A DNA stretch of 64,000 bases, taken from contig OY856412.1 in assembly GCA_963693085.1 (NCBI GenBank), positions 1,128,488,244-1,128,552,243 on the forward strand, read 5' to 3'. Position 1 is the first letter of the stretch, and each line of letters begins with the position of its first letter. The notes below the pieces were generated by a model, which was not told the origin of the DNA, did no database searches, and worked only from the letters and a program-made list of their open reading frames with translations. This document shows, in pieces, positions 1 through 10,717 of this stretch. The DNA is from Alisma plantago-aquatica (taxonomy: Eukaryota; Streptophyta; Magnoliopsida; Alismatales; Alismataceae). Made by a program: the position numbers and the translations under genes.

Positions 1-620
1 TACAGAGACGACACATAGGACTTCTATCTACGAGACATGACAGACTGTACACTCAACCTGAGCTATCACTGTTGTCCCTACTGCTATTGTTCTTTCTCTG
101 TAGTACGGTCTCAATCCCCCTCATGCACGTCCACCTAAAAAAAATGTCGATCCCACGGGGTGAGACAATTGTCCCAGCGAGAGATATAACTCTCTGTAAA
201 AAATATTATTATCACAGTTAAATAGTATTAAACTGAGCAGAGGATAAGCAGTTTAGAACATTCTCATATTTTAAAGCATTGCAACTATCTATGATAAAGA
301 ATTAAATCATCTATTCTCTTTATAAGGAATAGGAAGAACATGTATATCATTTACCCATCATACTATATCAACATCTCAAGCTTATCATGTGATACTCATT
401 ATCATGGTATGTCATCCATGAATCATTCTCATAGAACATTCTCATATTTTAAAGCATTGAAACTATCTATGATAGAGCAGTAAATCATCTATTCTCTTTA
501 TAAGGAATAGGAAGAACATGTATATCATTTACCCATCATATTATATCAACATCTCAATCTTATCTTGTGATACTCATTATCATGGTATGTCATCCATGAA
601 TCATTCTCATTTCTATTTGA
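1..620. repeat. left arm of long inverted repeat
   Basis: The reverse complement of this stretch closely matches 8480-8942. Matching landmarks include the first 17 bases (TACAGAGACGACACATA), the block TGAGACAATTGTCCC, and the block around AACATGTATATCATTT. By eye the arms are roughly 80-85% identical, with a small insertion in the right arm. The left arm begins at the window edge, so the true outer boundary is unknown. The arms could be termini of a foldback or MULE-like element, or two inverted copies of one older repeat; no transposase is seen between them. Confidence 0.75.
255..610. repeat. 178-bp tandem duplication in the left arm
   Basis: Two adjacent copies of about 178 bp (255-432 and 433-610) both start AGAACATTCTCATATTTT and both end in the ATCATTCTCAT region. 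The right arm has only one copy. The duplication therefore arose after, or independently of, the inverted pairing. Confidence 0.85.
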
Positions 621-1787
621 TAATTATAAGAAGGTAGTTGTTGTTGAGTTTCCTTTAATTAGTCCTATGAGGACATGAGGAAGAGATAAGAAGGATGAGA
701 ACCTATATTCAGATTAATATTCTCTTATATGTTTTGAAATTTCTCTTTGCATGATGAAAGGAAGAGATGTAATAGAAACACCCATAGAAAATTTCAGATA
801 CTAAGTAGTAAAAATTTAAAGAGATGAAACATAATATAAAACAAATCCATACTACCTAATTTCAGTCCTTGAATACCCTGGCCAGGTATTCATCTATTGA
901 AGGCAAGGTAAGTATGACACTCTTAGATTGCTATCTTTCTGATTACTCTGATCAAGTAGTCATTTTGAGACAATCTAAAGAGCATAATGAAGTTAGAGAT
1001 GTAGCATGGATATTTATACCACATCCTAATTGATATTTGGATAAATCTGAGTTAATCATAAATCAATTTATAAACAAAGAAGATGTTTAGTATAATGTAT
1101 ACCTTGGTTTGAGGACCTAGAGGTAACAGTTGCCTGATGAGTGGTAACAATGTTCAGTGATGGACTGAGGGTTTGAATACCCAGATCTAGTAATCATTAT
1201 GATGATGTGATGTGTTTTTGGCACAAATAATGGATACCAAGGTAAAGAATCCTAGTATCCAAGAACTTTCAATGATATTAGAAAAATGAGAACATGATTC
1301 CTGACAAGGAGTAATGTTTGGTTACCTAGAAGGGGAAACCTTGTGACAATTCTAGAAGGAAAATTATATGTTAGGGGTTTATGCTCTGCATAAACATAAC
1401 ATTGATAAAGATATATTAATTGAAGGAATAAAGGTAGAATCATTTGAGAAAAATCTTATCAAAGCTAAAAATGTATGATAAGACCTGTAGTTTCAAGTGG
1501 GTGACAAATCAGTGAGGATTGACACATGAGTTAAATAAGGTATGTATAATGTTTCTCTGACTTAAAAAAAATGTCACCGAGCACAGAGTTGACTCTACAG
1601 TCAATAATGAAAAGGACAATGGAGTATGTGTCCTGTATGACAGATTCTATGTTAACTCTGTGTGAAAGGACTCTGTGTTGTTCAAAGTTCTATGGCATCT
1701 CCATGTCATTAATATGTTATGTGGAGGCTTGATGATATGATGAATGAATTATATTTGTCTCCCTTTACCTGGGATTTCAGGGATGAA

Positions 1788-2176
1788 ATCCTTGTTAGGG
1801 GTTTATAACTTGGGTAAATTACAATTTGTACCAAAATTGGTGCACAAGTCACCAACAATGTTCAAACAAGTTCAAACTTGGAATTTGGGCTTTCGACAAG
1901 CCACCACTTAGCATCATTCTCTCTCTTATGATGCTAAAACACATGGGGTATATTCAACATGTGACATTTTGCATTATAGCCCCTCAATTTGGGTAAATTG
2001 CACTTTTGTCCAAAATAAAGGAAAACTGCTCAAACAACATTCAATCGGGACCAAACTTGAAACATGAGTGTGTCACATGATAACAAAGCACCATTGAGGA
2101 TTATATTAAATTTATAAGCAAATTTATTAGCCAAAATAAATAAGTTTACCTCATAACCTAGGTCAGGGTCGTTACA
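1788..2176 (-). mobile_element. LTR-like fragment, minus orientation
   Basis: Read on the minus strand this begins TGTAACGACCCTGACC. It is homologous over about 390 bp to the plus-strand sequence starting at 4520 (TGTAATACCCCTGACC). The shared block includes the TTATGATGCTAAAACACATG region. TGTAA[CT][AG]CCC starts are typical of plant gypsy LTRs. No coding sequence is attached, so the parent family cannot be set. Confidence 0.55.
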
Positions 2177-2499
2177 AAAATCCTTAGAGCAACATCTCCT
2201 TCTATGGTTTTCCCACCTGAATATAATGTTGATGCCTATAGAGTACAGTGGTGGATGGTATTGTAGAGCTTGAACTTCACCTAGACCATATCCCATTTTA
2301 TCACCCTGGGTGTGGTTTGTCAAGAAACACACCTCATGGGATTCTAAGAATTCCAACCACTGACTAATCATTTGGGGCCACCAACCCAAATCAAGTGAAG
2401 TTCTAAAGGCATCTTGAGAGAAGAAAATTAGTGGCATCGGCTAGAGTCAGTATCACCAAGATGAGGGAAGATTGTGAGATATGACCCCCAATCTAATAA

Positions 2500-3155
2500 C
2501 CACACATGTGTGAATTCAATTTTAACTAAGAAACTGAGAATATTTGTTTGTGATTCACTATTAAAAACTTAAGTTAGTACGACTAACACAAAATATCCAT
2601 GATATGGTGCTCTCATTAATAACAATTGTCAGTGTCAATGATTCATACTGAGATCATACAAATAGGAGTGCAGGTCGGAACCACCAACTTTTGATTTGGT
2701 TGCACTTAGTTTTTAGTCATGGGTTCCTCTCCTATATAAGGAGGAGAATTTCATTTGGATTTCTCACAACTCAAGCATCTGTTCCTAGATCACCCTTTTA
2801 CAAGCTTCCTTGAGAATTTCTTCACTAAGCAACCACTTCACCTTTCTCTCATTCTCTCCCTCTTTCCATCAAATGATGGTGAGAAAGTGGCCTCAAAAGA
2901 AAGCATCTTCTTCAGCAATACCCTCTTCCCAACCTCTTCTCAGACCATGACTAGCACTTGAGACCAGTGAGTAGATGAAAAGACATGTCGATCTTGAGAA
3001 GCATGACTTGAGGCCACCCTCTAATGTGATGAGGCCTTCATTGAACAACTCAGCTTCACAAACAACCTACACAAGGTTTGTGCAGCTTAGGGGATGGGTT
3101 CGATTGACCCCTTCCTAGGGGGGATAACCAACAGATAAGGAGATGTGGCGCCAAC
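2500..3155 (+). promoter_or_regulatory. possible LTR promoter with TATA box and primer-site-like motif
   Basis: A TATA-like CTATATAAG lies at 2732-2740, followed by a pyrimidine-rich leader. TGGCGCCAAC at 3146-3155 resembles the first bases of a tRNA-Asp primer-binding site, but the similarity stops after about nine bases. This would fit a plus-strand LTR followed by its primer site. The LTR ends could not be located. The open frame at 2755-2961 in the leader has no recognised domain and is probably not a gene. Confidence 0.3.
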
Positions 3156-3339
3156 ATTTAGATCTCAAAATATGTATACCCCATCAATAATGAGTTAGTA
3201 TCATCGACTTGTATTGGTGGTATTGACTTTCTCTATTCTTGTGCACTAAATCAATTCATCATGCAATAATAGATTACATCAAAATTCATAAAACTACAAA
3301 CCTAAACATGCAAAAAGTATTGAAAAAATAAAAATGTGT

Positions 3340-3390
3340 GGGTTTCCTGCCAGAAAGTGCCCTTGTTTTAAATCCTAGGCTTGACATAAT
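3340..3390 (-). other. Athila/Tat-type post-integrase conserved block (degraded)
   Basis: On the plus strand this reads GGGTTTCCTGCC, then AAGTGCCCTTGTTTT, then CTAGGCTTGACATAA. It aligns with the better preserved block at 63215-63263 (GGGTTGCCTCCC, then the TCGACACA hairpin). In plant Athila/Tat elements this block lies just after integrase. Here it is only about 150 bp past the protease remnant, which points to an internal deletion of RT, RNase H and integrase. Confidence 0.6.
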
Positions 3391-3545
3391 TCTTACCTAT
3401 ATATTAGGTTTTCATGATTGGGTGGTTAAGAATGGTTTTGCAATCCTAATTCCAACCTATCATTCTCAATCCCCAGAGTATAGTATCCTTGGACCATGGA
3501 AATGATTATGTCCATCGTATACTAAAATAGTTGACCCAAGAGTAA

Positions 3546-4070
3546 TTATGATCCTTTCTTTTCTGGTATATCCGTTACCACAAAGTCAACTTGGTACATG
3601 AATTTATCTACCTTGATCAGCAAGTCTTCACATATCCCAAGAGGTCTGACTATGAAGTCATATGCTAGTAGTAACTTAATACCGACCTTGGTAGGTTCCC
3701 TCATTCCAAGCTTTTTAAATATGGCAAGAGGCATTAAATTGATGCTTGCCCCAGAATCACAAATTGCTTCTCTATATTTTATTCTCACAATATAACAATG
3801 GGTGTTGAAGCATTCAGAGTCCTTTGTGGGGAGTTGTCACTAGATTAACATACTAACAACATCATAAACAATGAGATGGGTTGAGTCTTTGATGTGCCTC
3901 TTATTGTTTATTATATGCTTCAAGAATTTCCATAAGACAAATTTTCTCAAGAACCTCCACCAAAGAAAGATTGACGTGGAGTTTGTGAAAAATATTCCAA
4001 AATTCCTTGAATTTTTCATTTTTTTCTTTGACTTTAGGTTTTCCATAGATTCAAACTCATGAATAGAGAG
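3546..4070 (-). pseudogene. Athila-type Ty3/gypsy gag-protease remnant
   Basis: The minus-strand frame 3788-3546 contains CDSGASINLMP, the active-site block of plant gypsy retropepsins. GICEDLLIKVDKF and VDFVV follow, the usual downstream blocks of Athila/Tat-lineage proteases. Upstream, at about 4060-3900, a different frame reads FKEFWNIFHKLHVNLSLVEVLEK, split here as FKEFWNIFHKL and HVNLSLVEVLEK, which is the conserved region just before the protease in this lineage. The two parts are separated by at least one frameshift and a stop, so the gene is dead. No RT, RNase H or integrase follows: the sequence runs on to the 3' conserved block at 3340-3390. The retropepsin would have processed the Gag-Pol polyprotein. 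Confidence 0.82.
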
Positions 4071-4519
4071 TGGAGGTGGTATATGGGACACCTATGTGGA
4101 GGGATATATGACTGTTTGGGGCTTTTCTCCCCAATCTTAGAGTAGTGTTACCCTCCATTTCAAAAGACATGGCTCAAATAGAATTTTTCTTGCCTTATCT
4201 AACATAGATGTCTCTTTATAATCATGAGTGTTCCACTAAAAAAGTAGAACCTTCACTTATTCTTTTAGTGGGGCATCTTTTCTTGGAACTGAGGAGTATT
4301 TGGCAGTTTTTATGGTTCTTTTAAAGGTGGGAATTCTACTTGTGCACAACTATCTCCTTCTTTTCGTAATCCATTTAGTCAAACATCAAAATCCACCAGT
4401 TGTGGCTCACAAATTTACATGAGATGTAAGAAGCTTGGGTCACGAGTGTAATTTTCTTTATCACAACTCATGGAAAATTCATTATCTCGATAGAAACTTT
4501 CTCTACATGTTGGCATTGG

Positions 4520-5940
4520 TGTAATACCCCTGACCTTGATTTAGGGCTAACCATGCTTGTTTAGCCTAAATAAGTTGCTTAGAACTTTAATATAATCCTC
4601 TAAAGTGTTTTGTTATTAGGTGACAAACTTATGTTTCGAGTTGGTCCTGTTTGAATAATGTTTGAGCAATGTTCTCTTGTTTTACACCAAAATGCAATTT
4701 ACCCAAAAAAGGGGTTATATTGCAATATGTTATATGTTGAACATACCTCATGTGTTTTAGCATCATAAGAGAGAGATTTATTCAAGGTGGTGGCTTGTAG
4801 AAAGCCTAAATTCCAAATTTGAACTTGTTTCAATAATGCTAGTACCTTGTGTATCAATTTTGTTACAAATTGTATTTTGCCCAAAATGTAGGGTTGATAT
4901 GCAAATTACCACCTCTAGAGTGTCCCTACTCCCTCCTAGTATCTTTTAGAAGATAGATAAAGAATTATACACCATGTTTGAATAATGTATAAGTGATATT
5001 ATTCTTGGTGATAGAAAGGGTTGAATGTGAAACCCTAATTTGAACTTGTATCGAGTTGAAGAGTCCATATGAGAATGCCTATCAGCCATAGAGCCATAGG
5101 GGGAGTCTCATATCTATTTTTTGAACTCTTGGATTTGTCCATGACGAGCTAAGCACCTCAAGGAGGTGAAGTGTATCGGTTTTCAACTTTCTTGGAAAAG
5201 TTGTATCGGGTTGTGAATAAAGTGGTGATTGAGTTGAGATATCTTATCCAACAAGATAAGTGATGGCCGAAATATCATCTCTAGATTATCCTCAAGTGTT
5301 TTGCATGTCAAGATAAATAGGAGTGAATTCAAGGAAAAGTGTCAACCATGCATGGAAACGTGGCATCTAGTAGCTTAAAATGATGAAACCTCATATACAT
5401 ACTTTTTCATGAACCTCAAGTATATATACCCTTCCTTTCACCTATAAGTGAAATGTTTTTAATCTTACCACCCCCTTGCTCTTAGATATTGTGCATAGAG
5501 TCTTGTTATCATGCATAGGTGAAGGAGTATCGTGCATAGGGCCCTAGTATCGGCCATAGCAAATATATATCACCCATAGCAAAGTGATATCAACCAAGTG
5601 AAGGATATCGGCCATAAGAGAGGGATATCAGCCACAAGTGGTGGGGTATTGTGCATAGTGTTGAGGAGATCAAGTCTTGTACCTTTGATAAGATCATATT
5701 AAACCTCGGGAACGTGAATCTTTGGAGCTTGGAGCTTTGAATTTTCTCTTCAGGTGGGTTATATAACTTGAACTCAACTATGTTATTATTTACCATCAAT
5801 CTTGCCTTAGTTAAATGATTTACTTTCAATCCAAATTTTATTGCATAATTGATGAATCCATGACATCTATTAGTGACCTAGGACTATTTTACATGAACTA
5901 TAACAGTAAGAACAAGATTCTAGAGGTTGATGATGATGAC
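4520..5940 (+). mobile_element. LTR-like sequence, plus orientation
   Basis: This begins TGTAATACCCCTGACC. Its first 390 bp are the inverted homologue of 1788-2176. A TATA-like TATATATACC lies at 5421-5430. Short degenerate repeats built on TATCGGCCATAGCAA fill 5470-5665. The 3' end and primer-binding site were not found, so the end coordinate is an estimate. No coding region is recognisable within it. Confidence 0.4.
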
Positions 5941-5949
5941 ATCAACATG

Positions 5950-6690
5950 GCTCAACCCAATATTGGGTTGAAGAACCTCTTAACCTGATATGGTGTGAAG
6001 CACACACACACCTCTTAAACCGATATGGTGTGAATAATGCACACACCTCTTTTCCCGATATGTTGTGAAGCATACACACACCTCTTTTCCCGATATGGTG
6101 TGAAGCATACACACACCTCTTTGCTTGATATGGTGTGAAGCATACACACTGATATGGTGTGAAGCATACACACACCTCTTTGCCCGATATGGTGTGAAGC
6201 ACACACACACCTCTTAAACTGATATGGTGTGAAAAATACACACAACTCTTTGCCCGATATGGTGTGAAGCATACACACACCTCTTTTCCTGATATGGTAT
6301 GAAGCATACACGCACCTCTTTGTCCAATATGGTGTGAAGCATACACACACCTCTTTGCCCGATATGGTGTGAAGCATACACACACCTCTTTGCCCGATAT
6401 GGTGTGAAGCACACACACACCTCTTAAACCGATATGGTGTGCAGAATAAACATACCTCTTTGCCTGATATGGTGTGAACCATACACACACCTCTTTGGTT
6501 GATATGGTGTGAAGCATACACACACCTCTTTGCCCGATATAGTGTGAAGCATACACACACCTCGTTTCCCAATATGGTGTGAAGCACACACACACCTCTT
6601 TGCCCGATATGGTGTGGAGAACACACACACCTCTTTAACTGATATGGAAGCAAGAACACACCTCTTTTCCCAATAGGGTGGAAGCAACTC
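5950..6690. repeat. 35-bp minisatellite, about 21 copies
   Basis: The consensus core is GATATGGTGTGAAGC followed by ATACACACACCTCTTTGCCC. Spacing between cores is 35 bp (for example 6186, 6221, 6256). Copies differ mainly at the base triplet after CCTCTT. Because 35 is not a multiple of three and the unit has no stop on the minus strand, all three minus frames stay open. This creates long overlapping frames (5942-6791) that look like Cys-rich repeat proteins but have no independent support as genes. Confidence 0.95.
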
Positions 6691-7137
6691 AATTCAATAT
6701 ACTTGGTCGAGTGACACATGTAGTGTGTTATGTCAAATGACACATTAAGACATAAAGAGTTTAATGCACTTTGATAAGTGTAGGCTAACATACCTTTGAC
6801 AAAGGGTTAAGCCAAGTTAATAAAGTATTATGTAATCAATATCCTAGTGAGGATGAGAGAGAAACACATACTTTTCATTGATAATCATTTAATGATAAAT
6901 GATGAGAATAAATAAGTATGATTGAATACTTATGATATCAATGTATGCTCCTAGATGTGTTGATCAATGAATTAGGGTTTGGATTGATAATATGAACTTG
7001 AAACCCTTGACTACAATGGGAAACCCTAACCCTAATAATGGGACGGTTGTATTTCTCTTATTGCATAAGACTTGTGAGATATGTGAAATACTTGTACAAA
7101 AAGTATAATGTTTATATAGGTCTTATGACCTAGAGAT

Positions 7138-7630
7138 GGTTTTTTCCTAGTGAGAGGTGACAAGATGTTTAATGTCCTTGTGAGCCATGTGAATAGTTGT
7201 TGCCTAATGAGAGGTGACAAGATGTTTAATGGCCTTGTGAGCCATGTGAATAGTCATTGCCTAATGAGAGGTGACATGATGTTTAATGGGCCTTGTGAGC
7301 CATGTGAATAGTTGTTTCCAAGTGAGAGGTGACAAGATGTTTAATGACCTTGTGAGCCATGTGAATAGTTGTTGCCTAATGAGAGGTGACATGATGTTTA
7401 ATGGCCTTGTGAGCCATGTGAATAATTGTTTCCTAGTGAGAGGTGACAAGACGTTTAATGGCCTTATGAGCCATGTGAATAATTGTTGCCTAGTGAGAGG
7501 TGACAAGATGTTTAATGGCCTTGTAAGACATGTGAATAGTTGTTGCCTAGTGAGAGGTGACAAGATGTTTAATGGGCATTGTGAGCCATGTGAGTAGTTG
7601 TTGCCTAGTGAGAGGTGACAAGATGATTAT
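7138..7630. repeat. 57-bp minisatellite, about 9 copies
   Basis: The unit core GAGAGGTGACAAGATG recurs at 7152, 7209, 7266, 7324, 7381, 7438, 7495, 7552 and 7610. The period is 57 bp, with 58 where GGGCC replaces GGCC. Since 57 bp is 19 codons, open frames appear on both strands with a 19-residue repeat. These are a consequence of the array, not evidence for a protein. Confidence 0.95.
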
Positions 7631-7989
7631 AAAAGTCTCATGATCTACAGATTAATGTAAGAGATGGTAATGTTCAAAATAAACTACGGAACTGGGAAAC
7701 CTGTAACATAATAATAATAATAATTGGTTACAAAGATAATAATGAAATCTTGGTCATACATGCATTATTGTTATATCCAAACAAGGGATATAGTGTTTTT
7801 AATATGCTAAAATGAGATATGAGAAATGCTTGTATCACATAAAGGATGTGAATGCGTATGATGGTTCGACCAAGGTATAATGCCTAGTAAAGGTGATGTG
7901 GTATTTAGTGATGAGTTTAAGGGATTGATACCCCCATAATGAAAGTGAAAGGGAAACATAAAGGTATTCCAACTCCTATGGAATCCTTA

Positions 7990-8375
7990 ACAATATGGCC
8001 ATGATCTCACAGGATTGGCATAGTCCAATACCTGGCTATAATCTCACATGATTGGCATAGTCTAATACCTGGCCGTAATCTCACAGGATTGGTACTATCC
8101 AATACCTGGATGTAATCTCATAGGATTGATACAACCCAATACCTAGCTGTAATACCACAGGATTGGTACAATCCAATACCTGGATGTAATATCACAGGAT
8201 TGGTAGAACCCAATACTTGGTTGTAATATCACAAGATTGGTACAATCTAATACCTGGCTATAATATCACAGGATTGGAACAACCCAATACCTGGCTGTAA
8301 TATCATAGGATTGGTACAATCCAATACCTGGCAATAATATCACAGGATTGGTACAATCCAATACCTAGTGTACTC
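7990..8375. repeat. 36-37-bp minisatellite, about 10 copies
   Basis: The repeat core is CACAGGATTGGTACAATCC followed by AATACCTGGCTGTAAT. Copies begin at about 8009, 8046 and 8082 and continue to about 8370. Each copy contains the small inverted repeat GGATTGGTACAATCC. It is unrelated in sequence to the 35- and 57-bp arrays just upstream. Confidence 0.92.
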
Positions 8376-8479
8376 TTACACGATTGGTATTAAGTTGGAA
8401 CATGATGATGTATATTCACCAGATTGGTAGAAATCAATATTGGGCAAGCAGATTGACTGTGGCCAACAACTAGAAATGA

Positions 8480-8942
8480 GAATGATTGATGGATATCATA
8501 CCATGATAATATTGTCACATGTTAAGCTTGAGATGTTGGTATAATATGATGGAGAAATGATACACATGTTCTTCATATTCCTTATACAGTGAATAGATGA
8601 TTTTCTACTCTATCATAGATAGTTTCAATGATTTAAAAAGATGATAATGTTCTAATCTACTTACCCACAATGATTAATCTTATTTATTAATATAAAAAGA
8701 ACCCTTGCTCAATTTTATACTATTTACCTGTGATAATAACATTGTTGGCGGAGAATTATATCTCTTGTTGGGACAATTGTCTCACCCCATGGGATCCACA
8801 TTTTTTTAGGTGGACATGCATGAGGGGGTAGAGATTGTACTGTAGAGGGAGAACAACAGCAGTAGGGACACTAGTGACAACTCAGGTTGAGTGTACTGTG
8901 TGTCGTGTCTTGTAGATAGAAGTCATATGTGTCGTCTCTGTA
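8480..8942. repeat. right arm of long inverted repeat
   Basis: This is the reverse complement of the left arm at 1-620, ending TGTCGTCTCTGTA at 8942. Similarity may continue outward past 8942, but the window starts at the matching point on the left, so this cannot be tested here. Confidence 0.75.
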
Positions 8943-10692
8943 CTCTTAGGTCCTCGGATTTAGTACGTGATGGTTTTATGAATGATCTAGGATTTTTCTT
9001 GAATGCCTCAAGGGTTTCATGTTGCTTATGTATAGGTTTTGGAAAAACAACTGTTATATGTTATCCTCGACATGAGATGTTACAAAGTATGTACAATGTG
9101 AACCATGATGTATATAAAGTTTGGTTCTTTCTTTAAAGAGTTTTCCAGGAAATGGATCTCTTTACAAAATGGTTTAATTTTTAGTGATTTTGTTAATCCG
9201 TTGTTTATGATTATTTCACATAATTAGTAATGATTTGGTTGTCGGTTTGGTGGCAGTCGTTACAGTTGGTGTACCATCTCAGTATTTCCTAGAAAACCTT
9301 ATTGTGAAGGTTTCTTCAATTGTGCTACATCTGATGACACCTGAGATAGCTGAGTCTCTCAACTTTTGGTTAGGCCCCATATTGTTCTTCTACCTATCAT
9401 ATTTCACACAATGTGCCCTAGTTTTATTCATAAATTTTCCAAGGATATCCCTCAATTCATGAACCTATTTTGGGCATTGCTCCAACTGGAATTGTCTAGG
9501 CCCGTTCTGTTGGTGCATGTGATGTTGTGCATGTAATGGGTCATGTTGGAATTTATTGGGATCTTTCCATGAAAACTTTAGATTGCTACTCCAAGAATAA
9601 TCATTTCTTCTATTCAACTATTGCACGAACATGTGATCCTCTTCCTCTCCTCCAAATGAGAAATCATTCTTCTTCTCAAGTTTTCTTTCCATCTTGGACA
9701 CATGTACCATGAGTTCAATAACCTCATGTGATTCTGGGGCATAAGACTACTTTGTGGACATATTCTTAAGATCTCAGACACTTGTTGTATTAGTATTAAG
9801 AAAAAATCCCACACCAAGGCTACCAAGAGTGGATCTTTCTCCTCTTGTGACCATAATAAAAGGTCTTGACTTTTCAATACAAATCAATCCTATGGTGAAG
9901 TACCGTCCTCAACATATTTTAAAATAATTCCATCTTCCAAATAATATTCATCGGCATGTTGTCTAAAACCATATATTTCACCGACCAGATTATTGGTCTT
10001 TTGACAGGGGGGATATTTTACAAAGAAAACATCTTACAATTTCATACCATAATCCTATAGATTTAGAGGGCAAACTTAATAACCATATTTCAACCTTGTC
10101 TATTGGAGAATACAATAATAGTTTTAAATAGATAATAGTGGTAGGGGCCAATATAATTTAATCATGATGTAGCTTTCAAAAGAATAGTTAATGTGTTGCA
10201 TGGTTTTCTCATTATTGTGCTCGTGGAAATTTTGTGACTTGATAAGAGAAACAAGTTCATGATCTCTCTTACAGTTCCCCACATTGACCGCCTACCTCTT
10301 GGTTGGACCTAGTTTTATTTTAGAAGATGATCTTCTCCAATATTGTTTACTCATCGTATGAGACTTCGTCATCAAAGTTATTCTCTCCATGGTCCAACAT
10401 GTCTTTTGTTGTACCACCTATTATTTAGAAATAACCTCTTACTTTTTCTCAAATTATGGATCACCCATATGTGGTGGCGGCGAAGAATACTCATCATTGT
10501 CTATATTCCATTTGTGGACCATGAACATGTAACCAAATAAAAGGGAACTGGTTGTGAGAATCATAAGAAACTAAATAGAAGAAAAAATATTTTTTAATAA
10601 ATTTTCAACTACAACAATAAAAAGAATAAATAAAAAAGAAAAAAGTGGCCTAGACTGGCCAATTTTATCACTCGTAGTGCTAGCATTGTCAA
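8943..10692 (-). other. probable leader and gag region of an Athila-type element, decayed
   Basis: This follows the minus-strand primer-binding site at 10693-10712 and so should hold the 5' leader and gag. The minus frames are broken every few tens of codons. A stretch at about 9740-9620 reads VIELMVHVSKMERKLEKK, which is compatible with the helical tail of an Athila Gag, but the resemblance is too weak to call. Nothing else is recognised. The plus-strand frames at 8891, 9235 and 9527 show no known domain. Confidence 0.3.
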
Positions 10693-10712
10693 TTCCCTGA
10701 CAATGGTGCCAA
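10693..10712 (-). other. primer-binding site, tRNA-Asp type
   Basis: The minus strand reads TTGGCACCATTGTCAGGGAA, a mutated form of the TGGCGCCGTTGCCGGGGA site used by Athila/Tat-lineage gypsy elements. It lies 5 bp from the LTR end at 10718, as expected for a 5' LTR on the minus strand. Confidence 0.75.
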
Positions 10713-10717
10713 AAAAG

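Noticed and set aside
5950..6690. CRISPR-like regular repeat array
   Set aside because: The 35-bp units follow one another directly with no unique spacers, and the setting is a plant genome. It is a minisatellite.
5942..6791. Cys-rich repeat proteins on the minus strand
   Set aside because: All three frames are open because of the repeat unit's length and composition. No start context, domain or splice evidence sets one frame apart.
7261..7597. Overlapping repeat proteins on both strands
   Set aside because: They follow directly from a 57-bp (19-codon) unit without stops on either strand.
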